Source: G963665925 sp963678925 (GTDB lineage: Bacteria; Bacillota; Clostridia; Peptostreptococcales; Acidaminobacteraceae). Taken from it: a DNA stretch of 64,000 nucleotides. Positions 51,270 to 59,437 of this stretch are shown here, piece after piece; position 1 is the stretch's first letter; each line of letters begins with the position of its first letter. A program made the translations under genes and the position numbers. The stretch covers positions 4,588,001 through 4,652,000 of the forward strand of contig OY787533.1 of the NCBI GenBank assembly GCA_963678925.1, given 5' to 3'. The notes beneath the pieces are model-generated. The model did no database searches. It was not told the DNA's origin and saw only the letters and a program-made list of their open reading frames with translations.

Positions 51270-52727
51270 TTAACCACCCGCTTTCAAATGCCCTAGTGCA
51301 GGTACGAATCGAGTCTGCTCTGTATCTGGATTCAGACGACTCAGTTCAGCAAGTATTTCAGTCACATTTTTGACTGCCTGCGGGTTCTCCCTTTGACCAA
51401 ACGCCATGCTCCAGGCCGACAGGTCAGATGCCCAAACCCAGTCGTCCGTCTTCGAGCGATATCTGCATAGTCTGATAATCGCCACTTCATGGGTCAAGGG
51501 ATCATAGTCCAGATTGTAAATACCGCTCAACCTCTTCTTGGACTTGTCTCTGAGCTGAACAAAATGAAAGATGAACTGAAAGCTTTTTGCCACTTTCAGA
51601 ACTGTACTGTAAAGAGACCCACCATATTCCTTAACAATTTCATCTGCCACATCATAGCAAAAATCAACGGGATCTGAAGTGTGATAGGTCAGCTTAACCC
51701 GCCTTGTCCCTTTGTTGGCTATCTTGACTGCTATATTCAACGCAATACCGTCACGGGCTTCACCAAGAACAATATAGTCCGCGTCTGAACGCATAATGCT
51801 CTTCACAATACGTTCCAGTTCAGTGCCATCAACTACAAGCTGAAGAATCGGCGCACTTGGCATAATGGTATGCAGTGGTATTTCTGGGTCCGTTTCGACT
51901 GATACACCTTCAAGTTCAGGATTTTCATAAGACTGCCAGGTAGTCAGGAAGGTTGTTTTTGCGGTTCTCACAGCACCTGTAAAAGCAACATTGAACCCAC
52001 AGTCAATCATATTTCTAAAAAGGCTTACCGAGTGACTCGGAATCGTGCCCAACGCGACCTGCTTTTCAAAGGTATAGTCCTTCACAAAGAATTTCCTGAA
52101 CACAATCGTGTCCTGCCCCTCCTTGGTCTTGCCTTCACCAAATAGGGTGATTCGGGTTCCGCTTAACATATAGACCTCATGATAATCGGCACTGAGCCTA
52201 AGCTTGGGTGTCTTGAGCAGAAGGGCCTTCCTAAGCTGAATCCGCCGGTCCTTGCTGATTTTTTGTGGCTGAAGCTCCAGTTTTCCCCCGACAAGAAAAT
52301 AGATGCGGTCTCCAATGATTTTCGCAGAACTTGAATCCATCAGTTCATCCTTGGTGCCGCGAACCCATTCCGAGACCCCCGCCAGCCCCCAATTCTCTTG
52401 AAATACTGCATCGGTGAGATCCTCATACCAGCTTGGGAACCAGCATCCTGCATGATGATTCAATCTGATATATTCATCAATTTTGTCCCTGAAATATTTC
52501 ACTTCTTTTTCATAACCAATAATTGCACGCTTCTGCCGGTCTAAAATGACTTCATATCCACTGACATCATCCTCCCACTCCTTGGTGAAGCACTCCATGA
52601 TTTCCTCGCACAAGCGCTCAAATACATCCTGTCGTCCCTTTACAGAAACCGATGTCTTATCTTTCTCATTTTCATACATATCACTCATTTGATTCATATA
52701 GGTCTCTAATTTAAATGGCATACTCAA
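51270..52727 (-). CDS. tadA: TadA/CpaF-like secretion ATPase
   Basis: A 485-residue cytoplasmic ATPase that powers pilus assembly. The Walker A region reads TGAVRTAKTT at about 250-259, with Ala where Gly normally precedes Lys. The Walker B/Glu region (ADYIVLGEARDGIAL) and the His box (KLTYHTSDPVDFCYDVADE) are present, so it is probably active. The start is TTG overlapping the tadZ stop; an ATG at 52721 is an alternative. The N-terminal 120 residues are poorly conserved. Confidence 0.9.
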   Translation of the reverse strand: MSMPFKLETYMNQMSDMYENEKDKTSVSVKGRQDVFERLCEEIMECFTKEWEDDVSGYEVILDRQKRAIIGYEKEVKYFRDKIDEYIRLNHHAGCWFPSWYEDLTDAVFQENWGLAGVSEWVRGTKDELMDSSSAKIIGDRIYFLVGGKLELQPQKISKDRRIQLRKALLLKTPKLRLSADYHEVYMLSGTRITLFGEGKTKEGQDTIVFRKFFVKDYTFEKQVALGTIPSHSVSLFRNMIDCGFNVAFTGAVRTAKTTFLTTWQSYENPELEGVSVETDPEIPLHTIMPSAPILQLVVDGTELERIVKSIMRSDADYIVLGEARDGIALNIAVKIANKGTRRVKLTYHTSDPVDFCYDVADEIVKEYGGSLYSTVLKVAKSFQFIFHFVQLRDKSKKRLSGIYNLDYDPLTHEVAIIRLCRYRSKTDDWVWASDLSAWSMAFGQRENPQAVKNVTEILAELSRLNPDTEQTRFVPALGHLKAGG

Positions 52728-53896
52728 TAAATCACTTCTTTCTTAATGGATTTCTTACGGTTAATCCTCAAGAGCCATTTACCCACAAAGCCATGGGCAT
52801 TTATTCCGTCCATAGGTTCAGATGCCATCCCAAGATGTGACCGGATCACACCTGCTATTTGATCGATGCCATCGGCGAATCCTTTATTTCCGAATTCGAG
52901 CAGTGTGATATGTTCTTTTTCACACTGCCAGCCATATTCCATATAGGGTAGGGATGCCGCATAAGCACATCCGTACTGGGCTGAAATCGCCCTCACCCCT
53001 TCAAGCTCCGATGTCTCGACAAACTTATTGACGATCAGCAAAAAACCTTCTATGTGCAGTTTTTTCATAATCTGATCGTGCACTTTTCTAAAACTGTGAA
53101 GTGCACTGTGTTGCTGTGTTGTGACCAGGAACCGGTTTTGCGTAATATTGAGTGCTGCAATAGTCATCCCCAAATCCATTCGTGAACCTGCATCAATAAT
53201 GACTACCTCAAAAATTTCTGAAAGCGACTCCAAAAGATACTCTATCTGGTCCGGATGATACTGGTTGACATTCAAAAGGCACTTTACACCTGGAAAAACA
53301 CAAAATCCGCTATCTGTTCGAAGGGTAATATCCTGAAGCTCCTTGGCAGACATAATACGCGTCTGCAGCTTGGTTTTAATGTCATCAAGGCCATATTTGC
53401 TCTCAAAATGCACGTAATCATCTCCAAAGCTGCCATCCAGACTCAAATACAGGACACGGTCACTTTCCCTTGCAAGACGTTTTGCTATGCTGGTCGAGAC
53501 CATACTGGTCCCCACCTTTGCGTCTGCGCCGACGAAGGTGAAAATGTTGCTTCTGGACGTTCTCTGTTTGCTGATCTGCCGCGTGATTTTTATGCAAATC
53601 TCTTCAGCCGTAAGCGAAGGTGGAATCATTTTTATACCTTTTGAGCCTAGAAGTGCTTCACTTAGGTTTGTAAAATTATCCTTTGAAACCATATAGAATG
53701 CTTCTTCAGCGCCACTTTGTCTTACAGCTGAAGCAAAGACTTCAGGGGTAATGCAGCGGTCACTGCCAACAAGTACATCCACACTGGCGGTTCCGGTATT
53801 CTGAAGATCTAAGCGCATGACTTGTCCAAAACAGTTTGACGCTTTGAACCTGTCGAGCAGCTCTACATCTTCACTCATTAATCCAAGTTTTCTCAT
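52724..53896 (-). CDS. TadZ/CpaE-like MinD-family protein
   Basis: A 390-residue protein: a receiver-like N-terminal domain (1-105) and a MinD/ParA-type ATPase domain (about 115-370). The P-loop reads FVGADAKVGTSM at about 122-133. As in other TadZ proteins, the second lysine is replaced, so ATP hydrolysis may be weak or absent. TadZ proteins mark the cell site where the pilus is built. The ATG at 53896 follows GAGG; a GTG 6 bases upstream is possible. Confidence 0.88.
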   Translation of the reverse strand: MRKLGLMSEDVELLDRFKASNCFGQVMRLDLQNTGTASVDVLVGSDRCITPEVFASAVRQSGAEEAFYMVSKDNFTNLSEALLGSKGIKMIPPSLTAEEICIKITRQISKQRTSRSNIFTFVGADAKVGTSMVSTSIAKRLARESDRVLYLSLDGSFGDDYVHFESKYGLDDIKTKLQTRIMSAKELQDITLRTDSGFCVFPGVKCLLNVNQYHPDQIEYLLESLSEIFEVVIIDAGSRMDLGMTIAALNITQNRFLVTTQQHSALHSFRKVHDQIMKKLHIEGFLLIVNKFVETSELEGVRAISAQYGCAYAASLPYMEYGWQCEKEHITLLEFGNKGFADGIDQIAGVIRSHLGMASEPMDGINAHGFVGKWLLRINRKKSIKKEVIY

Positions 53897-53903
53897 AGGC
53901 ACC

Positions 53904-54602
53904 TCACTTATATAGAATCATGAACTTATAGCCATCCTTATAGAGGATATTGAGCCGTGTTATATCATCAATTTCAGCAATGAGCTCAATGGTCGCGATA
54001 TTTGAGGAACCGTTCAAGCGACCGTCCTCTCCTACGCTCTCGACCTCCTGATTCGACTGATTCTTCACAAACGCAATTTTCATGCACTGTATAGGCGCTT
54101 CATCGTCGCTTTCAGAAGATTGTTTCAGTTCAGCAAGGGTGTTTTCCCTCTCAGCGTCTGATATCTCACTGCGCTTGAGTCGGATAGGATAAATATAGGC
54201 ATTGTCACTTCGCCTAAGCGTCGAAGGATAAGAGGCAATCCATTCACTCGGCATCTGGAAAATATATTCTCCTTGACCAGGCAGGAGGCCCTCTGTTTCA
54301 AAGAATTTTTCACTCAGCTGTATCCCTGCTGGAATGTAGTGCTTTGCAACCTTCCCAACTATCGACTCTGGATCTTTGACAGGGTTGTCGATAAGCGTGG
54401 ATTTGTCCCGATTTACGTAAATCAACTGGTCTTTCTGAACCAGCGCATTGGGTGCCAGCGCGTACTTCAGTACAACAATTTCTGTTTTTTCATAGCGAAT
54501 GCGACCATAGCTTTCCCAGTAGTAGATCCCGGCCACAGCACAGATACAGAGTAAGAGGCCCACGATTCCTTTTACGGTTTCCAGTTTTCCCTTTCTAAAC
54601 AC
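53904..54602 (-). CDS. SAF-domain protein (CpaB/RcpC-like)
   Basis: About 232 residues. One N-terminal membrane segment (VGLLLCICAVAGIYYW) is followed by a SAF domain (ALAPNALVQKDQLIYVN, GKVAKHYIPAGIQLSEKFF) and a beta-rich C-terminal region. In Gram-negative bacteria CpaB/RcpC works with the secretin; in Gram-positives it probably faces the cell wall. GTG at 54602 follows GGGGA; TTG at 54629 would add 9 residues. It is the first gene of the operon. Confidence 0.82.
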   Translation of the reverse strand: MFRKGKLETVKGIVGLLLCICAVAGIYYWESYGRIRYEKTEIVVLKYALAPNALVQKDQLIYVNRDKSTLIDNPVKDPESIVGKVAKHYIPAGIQLSEKFFETEGLLPGQGEYIFQMPSEWIASYPSTLRRSDNAYIYPIRLKRSEISDAERENTLAELKQSSESDDEAPIQCMKIAFVKNQSNQEVESVGEDGRLNGSSNIATIELIAEIDDITRLNILYKDGYKFMILYK

Positions 54603-54764
54603 CTCAAAATCCCCACTTTCATATGACAAAACTCATTTTACATATATTTCCATTTCATTATTATACTACCATAAATTTACAGTCTGTCAAATTTTAATTC
54701 AGAAAATCAAAGATCGCCCCCTCTGCAAAGACACTCACACTGCCTCTTGCGTCCATTCAGACAA

Positions 54765-54794
54765 TAAAAAAGGACCTCACTTTCGAGATCCTTA
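54765..54794 (-). terminator. Terminator after the GrpB-family gene
   Basis: On the minus strand AAGGATCTC and GAGGTCCTT arms (with one G-T pair) and a 6-base loop are followed by six Ts. Confidence 0.82.
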
Positions 54795-54860
54795 CGTCTG
54801 TAGTAATCAACTGTTCTCAAGAGCCTGGATTTTACAGACTTTGTCAACGGCCGTACCTGC

Positions 54861-55406
54861 TTAAAACAGGTCTTTTTCAATATTCTTTTTCCAAATGTTG
54901 ATTTTCATTTCCACGTCTCTGAAGAACACATTTTTGCCTTCCATGTAGCCTTCAATATCAAATGGATACTGTTCTGCCAGCTCCTGCTTGAGTTCCGAAT
55001 AGGACTTTGCCACATCGGGATGTTGTGAAAGAAAGTCCCTAAAGTTCACATGTCTTGCAATTTCAACATCGCCAACTTCATATACGTGCACATGATGCGT
55101 TCTTTCAGTTTCAGAACCCTTAATAAAGAATCTTCTCCCAGGTATGCCGAACTCTCCTTTTGGGATGTATCCAAGCTGTTTCATGGCATTGTTATGCTTG
55201 TTTACCGCACTTAGATCCTTGACTTCAACAATGATGTCGATAATTGGTTTAGCTGCCATTCCTGGAATTGCCGTACTGCCAATGTGATGAATGTTAACAG
55301 CCTGCTCCTTGAAGACGTCCTTCAATCTTTCCGCCTCAAGGTCAAACAGCACTTCCCACTCATCTCGATGTGGCACAACTTCCACTTTTCTCATATTTTC
55401 CGTCAT
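54861..55406 (-). CDS. GrpB family protein (nucleotidyltransferase fold)
   Basis: A 181-residue protein of the GrpB/UPF0157 family. The motif HIGSTAIPGMAAKPIIDIIVEV is the family hallmark, with the GS and DxD residues of the nucleotidyltransferase fold. The NFRDFLSQHPDVAKSYSELK block is also typical. The substrate is unknown; the family is sometimes linked to dephospho-CoA kinase. GGAG is spaced for the ATG at 55406. Confidence 0.92.
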   Translation of the reverse strand: MTENMRKVEVVPHRDEWEVLFDLEAERLKDVFKEQAVNIHHIGSTAIPGMAAKPIIDIIVEVKDLSAVNKHNNAMKQLGYIPKGEFGIPGRRFFIKGSETERTHHVHVYEVGDVEIARHVNFRDFLSQHPDVAKSYSELKQELAEQYPFDIEGYMEGKNVFFRDVEMKINIWKKNIEKDLF

Positions 55407-55437
55407 AAGGCGCTCCATATCATTCTAGAATTATGTC

Positions 55438-56118
55438 CTAAAGTTCCCGTTTGTATTCTTTAATCTCCCTCAGCGGAATAATACAGGTCACAAGCGCACC
55501 GCGATCATCTCTGGCGCTCCCCTTCTTGCAGGTGTATACCTTGACCGAGCCACTATCGAGAAAACCTATGGATGTCATAGTGTCCGTACTGGAATCCACC
55601 AGCCAGGTCCACATTTTCTGACGGGGCTGCGCGAAGACAATGGCCCTTGATTGGGTTACCATAAATTCTTCAGAGGTCATGCCGGTCCATCCGTTTTTTT
55701 CAAAAAGATTCTTGATGTCATGTCCTGATAGTCCATAAGTACAATCATGATGCATGTCCCATGTATAAAGAAGGGCATATGGCTTGTCATAGCGCTGCGT
55801 GATATTGAAATCACTGGTCAGAAACTTTTCAGTCCCTTCAGCAGCGTATGAGTCTGATATGAATGTTTCGAAACCAATTTTACCCATGCCAGATTTGATG
55901 CCTCTTGCCAGCTCATCGGAGTGTTCAATCTGAAACCTGTAGGATGGCATGATCACCGAATGACTCAAGTGATGATGTCTCATAAGCTCAAGGATGTCAT
56001 CCTCACAACTGTCGATTTCAAATTTCTTATCTACTTCCTTTGCCCAAGATTCAAGATTTAAGGTCTTAAATAAATTGGACGAGGACTCCACCACCTGTTT
56101 AAAATCAAACGAATACAT
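55438..56118 (-). CDS. Hypothetical protein of 226 residues
   Basis: I do not recognise this soluble protein. It has no signal peptide, membrane segment or clear motif. His and aromatic residues are frequent (MRHHHLSHS, YTWDMHHDC). The ATG at 56118 follows GAGGGGTG, but that ribosome-binding site is the 3' arm of a hairpin at 56125-56166, so translation may be controlled. It follows purB by about 54 bases. Confidence 0.7.
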   Translation of the reverse strand: MYSFDFKQVVESSSNLFKTLNLESWAKEVDKKFEIDSCEDDILELMRHHHLSHSVIMPSYRFQIEHSDELARGIKSGMGKIGFETFISDSYAAEGTEKFLTSDFNITQRYDKPYALLYTWDMHHDCTYGLSGHDIKNLFEKNGWTGMTSEEFMVTQSRAIVFAQPRQKMWTWLVDSSTDTMTSIGFLDSGSVKVYTCKKGSARDDRGALVTCIIPLREIKEYKREL

Positions 56119-56124
56119 AAAATC

Positions 56125-56166
56125 ACCCCTCTTCGAATTAGGTATACCCAAATTTGAAGAGGGGTC
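56125..56166 (-). promoter_or_regulatory. Hairpin covering the ribosome-binding site after purB
   Basis: ACCCCTCTTC and GAAGAGGGGT form a 10-bp perfect stem, extended by A/T pairs, between the purB stop and the next start codon. The GAGGGGTG ribosome-binding site is within the 3' arm. A few Ts follow, so it may also act as a partial terminator for purB. Confidence 0.75.
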
Positions 56167-56171
56167 ACAAT

Positions 56172-57602
56172 TTATACTTTAAGTTCTACGCGCTTGCCCA
56201 GCTGATCCTTGTACAGATCAAGAATTGGATCGACTTCTGTCTCCATAAATTCAACAACTTGAACATCTGAACGTCCGATATAGTCCTTTGGATCAAGCAG
56301 CTTCTCAATAACACTTGCATCAAGACCGAAAACAGGATCTTCAACGATTCTCTCAAGAAGGTCATTTCTATTGCCGAACTCCTTGACCTGTCTTGCTGCT
56401 TCCATGGAATGCACACGAATTGATTCATGCAGCTCTTGGCGGTCCCCGCCATGCTTAACCGCTTCCATGATAATATTCTCTGTCGCCATGAACGGCAGTT
56501 CTTCACGCATGTGCTTCTCAATAACCTTCGGATAAACAACAAGACCAGAAGTTACATTGTTGCCGATATCCAAAATGGCATCAATCGCCAGGAATGATTC
56601 TGGAATCGAAAGACGCTTGTTTGCAGAGTCGTCAAGCGTTCTTTCAAACCATTGTGCCGACTGAGTCATAGCTGGGTTTGCAGCAGAAGCAATGACAAAT
56701 CTGCTCAGTGCAGCAATACGTTCTGAACGCATCGGATTTCTTTTGTAGGCCATCGCAGAAGACCCAATCTGGTTTTTAGCAAAAGGCTCTTCAACTTCCT
56801 TCATATGCTGAAGCAGACGCAGATCGTTTGTCATCTTATGCATAGACTGTGCAATCCCGCTAAGTACTGCCAGCGCACGCGAATCGATCTTACGCGTATA
56901 AGTCTGACCAGTTACAGCCAGTGAACCGTCAAAGCCGAACTTTTCAGCGATTTTCACGTCTAGAGCTTTTACTTTTTCGTGGTCTCCGTCAAATAGAGCC
57001 AGGTAGCTTGCCTGCGTACCCGTAGTTCCCTTTACACCACGCATCTTTAGTGAGTCAATCAGATATGTCACATCATGATAATCCATAACCAGGTCCATCA
57101 TCCAAAGCGTTGCACGCTTACCAACTGTCGTTAGCTGCGCTGGCTGAAAATGTGTGAATCCCAGTGTTGGCTGTGCTTTGTATTCAACAGCGAATGTCTT
57201 TAATTTAGAAATCAAATCTACCAGTTTAACGCGTACCAGCTCCAGACCTTCCTTCATTTGAATCAGATCTGTGTTGTCGCCTACATAAGCACTTGTAGCA
57301 CCTAGGTGGATAATTGGCATTGCATCCGGACACTTTTCGCCAAATGTATGCACGTGCGCCATAACATCGTGACGTCTGATCTTTTCATGCTCCGCAGCAC
57401 GTTCAAAGTCAATATCGTCAACATTGGCCTTCATTTGCTCAATTTGAGCATCGGTGATGTTCAGCCCTAGCTCCTGCTCAACCTCCGCAAGTGCAACCCA
57501 TAGACGTCTCCATGTGGAGAATTTCTTTTGAGGTGAAAAAATCTCGCTCATTTCTTGAGATGCGTATCTCTCAATAAGTGGATTTGAGTACTGTGTAGAC
57601 AT
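56172..57602 (-). CDS. purB: Adenylosuccinate lyase
   Basis: Cleaves adenylosuccinate to AMP and SAICAR to AICAR in purine synthesis. At 476 residues it has the lyase-superfamily signature QIGSSAMAYKRNPMRSERI with the catalytic Ser loop. The N-terminal HDVMAHVHTFGEKCPDA and HLGATSAYVGDN supply further active-site residues. AAGGAGG precedes the ATG. No other purine genes are adjacent. Confidence 0.96.
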   Translation of the reverse strand: MSTQYSNPLIERYASQEMSEIFSPQKKFSTWRRLWVALAEVEQELGLNITDAQIEQMKANVDDIDFERAAEHEKIRRHDVMAHVHTFGEKCPDAMPIIHLGATSAYVGDNTDLIQMKEGLELVRVKLVDLISKLKTFAVEYKAQPTLGFTHFQPAQLTTVGKRATLWMMDLVMDYHDVTYLIDSLKMRGVKGTTGTQASYLALFDGDHEKVKALDVKIAEKFGFDGSLAVTGQTYTRKIDSRALAVLSGIAQSMHKMTNDLRLLQHMKEVEEPFAKNQIGSSAMAYKRNPMRSERIAALSRFVIASAANPAMTQSAQWFERTLDDSANKRLSIPESFLAIDAILDIGNNVTSGLVVYPKVIEKHMREELPFMATENIIMEAVKHGGDRQELHESIRVHSMEAARQVKEFGNRNDLLERIVEDPVFGLDASVIEKLLDPKDYIGRSDVQVVEFMETEVDPILDLYKDQLGKRVELKV

Positions 57603-57829
57603 TAGGTGTTTCCTCCTTAAAGACTTACCGTAAAATTCGAATATTTATTTCAATTTCATCTTAATCATTCGCATTTGTATTATAACGTAGATGACTATTT
57701 AATTCAACTTGAAAATCCACTGTATTTGAGAAAGTATTCCCTTCAACAAATGCTAAAGTACTTTCCGCCAGCCCCATTGCTGATATAATATATAGAAGAA
57801 ACTGTGCATAACAAATGGAGGTATGACAG

Positions 57830-58375
57830 ATGAAATCCTTTGAAAACACGTGTTTAATTGTTGTAGATGTACAAAACGATATTGTTCACAATTCCGAGTA
57901 TACACTTTACAGGGGCCAAATGGCTCTTAAAAACATCAGTAGAGTCCTTGAACAGGCCAGAACCATCAATATGCCTATTGTGTTTATTCAGCACACAGAG
58001 GCTGACGGCGGCTTTAAACGCGGCTGTGAAAGCTGGAAGATCGCACCCGAGGTTGCACCAAGGACCACAGAACCCGTCTTTGAGAAAACGACCTGTGACA
58101 GCTTCCTAAATACAGGTCTGCAGGCGCATTTGGAACTGCTCGGTGCAAAGGAACTCATCATTGCGGGCATGCAGACGGAATACTGCATTGACACAACCGT
58201 CAGAAGTGCCTTTGGAAAGGGATACCACTGTACTGTCATCAGCGATGGACATTCAACCTTTGACAGCGAACTCATCACCGCCGAGCTCATGGTGCGACAT
58301 ATGCACACCATGTGGTCCGGTCGATTTGCAGACCTCATAGATACGGAAACCTTCATCTCCGAATTCAAGCGTTAA
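57830..58375 (+). CDS. Cysteine hydrolase (isochorismatase family)
   Basis: A 181-residue cytoplasmic hydrolase. The catalytic triad is Asp 13 (VVDVQNDI), Lys 86 (VFEKTTCDSF) and Cys 119 (MQTEYCIDTTV). Family members act on nicotinamide, isochorismate, carbamoylated amines or similar amides; the substrate cannot be decided here. GGAGGT precedes the ATG, and a TATAAT-like box lies upstream at about 57785. It is a single-gene unit. Confidence 0.9.
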   Translation: MKSFENTCLIVVDVQNDIVHNSEYTLYRGQMALKNISRVLEQARTINMPIVFIQHTEADGGFKRGCESWKIAPEVAPRTTEPVFEKTTCDSFLNTGLQAHLELLGAKELIIAGMQTEYCIDTTVRSAFGKGYHCTVISDGHSTFDSELITAELMVRHMHTMWSGRFADLIDTETFISEFKR

Positions 58376-58418
58376 AATAGCATCCATAAATTGAATTTTA
58401 CAGAGTTTTACACACTAT

Positions 58419-58448
58419 AAAAGGGCTGAATCTGATTCAGCCCTTTTT
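58419..58448 (+). terminator. Terminator after the cysteine hydrolase gene
   Basis: AAAAGGGCTGAATC and GATTCAGCCCTTTT form a nearly perfect stem with almost no loop, ending in five Ts. It lies between convergent genes and may act on both strands. Confidence 0.9.
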
Positions 58449-58475
58449 CATGCTTATTATAACTCAAGCAATTGT

Positions 58476-58736
58476 TTACCTAGGTTGTACAATCAGCTTG
58501 ATTGCTGTACGTTCTTCACCATCAATTTCGATATCCGCAAACGCCGGAATACACACAAGGTCTATTCCCGATGGCGATACATATCCTCTTGCTATGGCAA
58601 TCGCCTTTACTGCCTGATTAATAGCTCCGGCACCAATTGCCTGAATTTCTGCACTGCCATGCTCACGAATAACACCCGCTAAGGCACCTGCTACAGAATT
58701 TGGATTAGAGTGTGATGAGACTTTGAGTACTTCCAT
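58476..58736 (-). CDS. spoVS: SpoVS-like protein, second tandem copy
   Basis: An 86-residue protein matching stage V sporulation protein S across its length: MEVLKVSSHSNPNSVAGALA, EIQAIGAGAINQAVKAIAIA and the C-terminal AIKLIVQP. SpoVS proteins form an Alba-like fold and may bind nucleic acid. It lies 30 bases after a close paralogue, and the two differ at roughly one position in five. AGGAGG precedes the ATG. Confidence 0.95.
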   Translation of the reverse strand: MEVLKVSSHSNPNSVAGALAGVIREHGSAEIQAIGAGAINQAVKAIAIARGYVSPSGIDLVCIPAFADIEIDGEERTAIKLIVQPR

Positions 58737-58766
58737 TATTCGTTCCTCCTTGCAGCGATGATTGGT

Positions 58767-59027
58767 TTATTTAGGTTGTACGATAAGCTTGATTGCCGTT
58801 CTTTCTTCACCATCAATTTGAATGTCAGTGAATGCCGGTATGCAAACCAGGTCCACACCACTTGGTGCTACGAAACCTCTTGCAATCGCCACCGCTTTGA
58901 TTGCCTGATTGATTGCCCCCGCACCAATCGCCTGCATCTCCGCATTTCCCGATTCTCTAAGTACCCCCGCAAGTGCACCTGCAACAGAATTTGGATTAGA
59001 TCTTGCTGATACTTTTAATACTTCCAT
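58767..59027 (-). CDS. spoVS: SpoVS-like protein, first tandem copy
   Basis: Same length and fold as its neighbour, beginning MEVLKVSARSNPNSVAGALA. Differences cluster around residues 20-35 and near residue 70. The family acts in spore coat assembly and septation in Bacillus but is also found in non-spore-formers. AGGAGGCG precedes the ATG. It is the first gene of a two-gene unit. Confidence 0.95.
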   Translation of the reverse strand: MEVLKVSARSNPNSVAGALAGVLRESGNAEMQAIGAGAINQAIKAVAIARGFVAPSGVDLVCIPAFTDIQIDGEERTAIKLIVQPK

Positions 59028-59437
59028 CTTTACGCCTCCTAATAATGCTAACAGCTATTGCATCAATTATTATGATGATAATTTGTTTAACCCTTTATAC
59101 TGAATCACTTAATTGCAGTTCATTTTCGTCATGGTCCAAATGGACAATTCATACCACGCTCCTTATGTCCACACTAATATACTCTCTTTGAGAATACCCA
59201 TAAATTAACACTGAAAACACAATATAAATTAAAATGTGCTGTTAGTACAATATTTTCTATCATATGTAAGATTCCGGTTACACCACCATACGATATGCGT
59301 ATTTATACAATTTACACATTGACATATAAGACGTGAAAACGAAAAGACCTGGCGTGATAATATACCACGCCAGGCCCTGATCAACTTGTATAACTATTCA
59401 TTTTCTGACCTATGATGGAATCAGCAGATTTCATCCG
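59028..59437. other. Gene-free region between spoVS genes and lpdA
   Basis: AT-rich. It should hold the spoVS promoter, but none is convincing. A short palindromic segment (GTCCAAATGGAC, 59134-59145) overlaps a 7-codon frame with a good ribosome-binding site. A terminator for lpdA lies at 59346-59376. I see nothing else. Confidence 0.55.
59346..59376 (-). terminator. Terminator after lpdA
   Basis: On the minus strand GCCTGGCGTG and CACGCCAGGT arms with a 9-11-base loop are followed by CTTTTCGTTTTC. It lies about 60 bases after the lpdA stop and ends the glycine operon. Confidence 0.82.

Noticed and set aside
59120..59180. Seven-codon frame with ribosome-binding site (MNCPFGP) upstream of spoVS
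   Set aside because: Very short, without conservation data or a visible attenuator, so I do not call it a gene.
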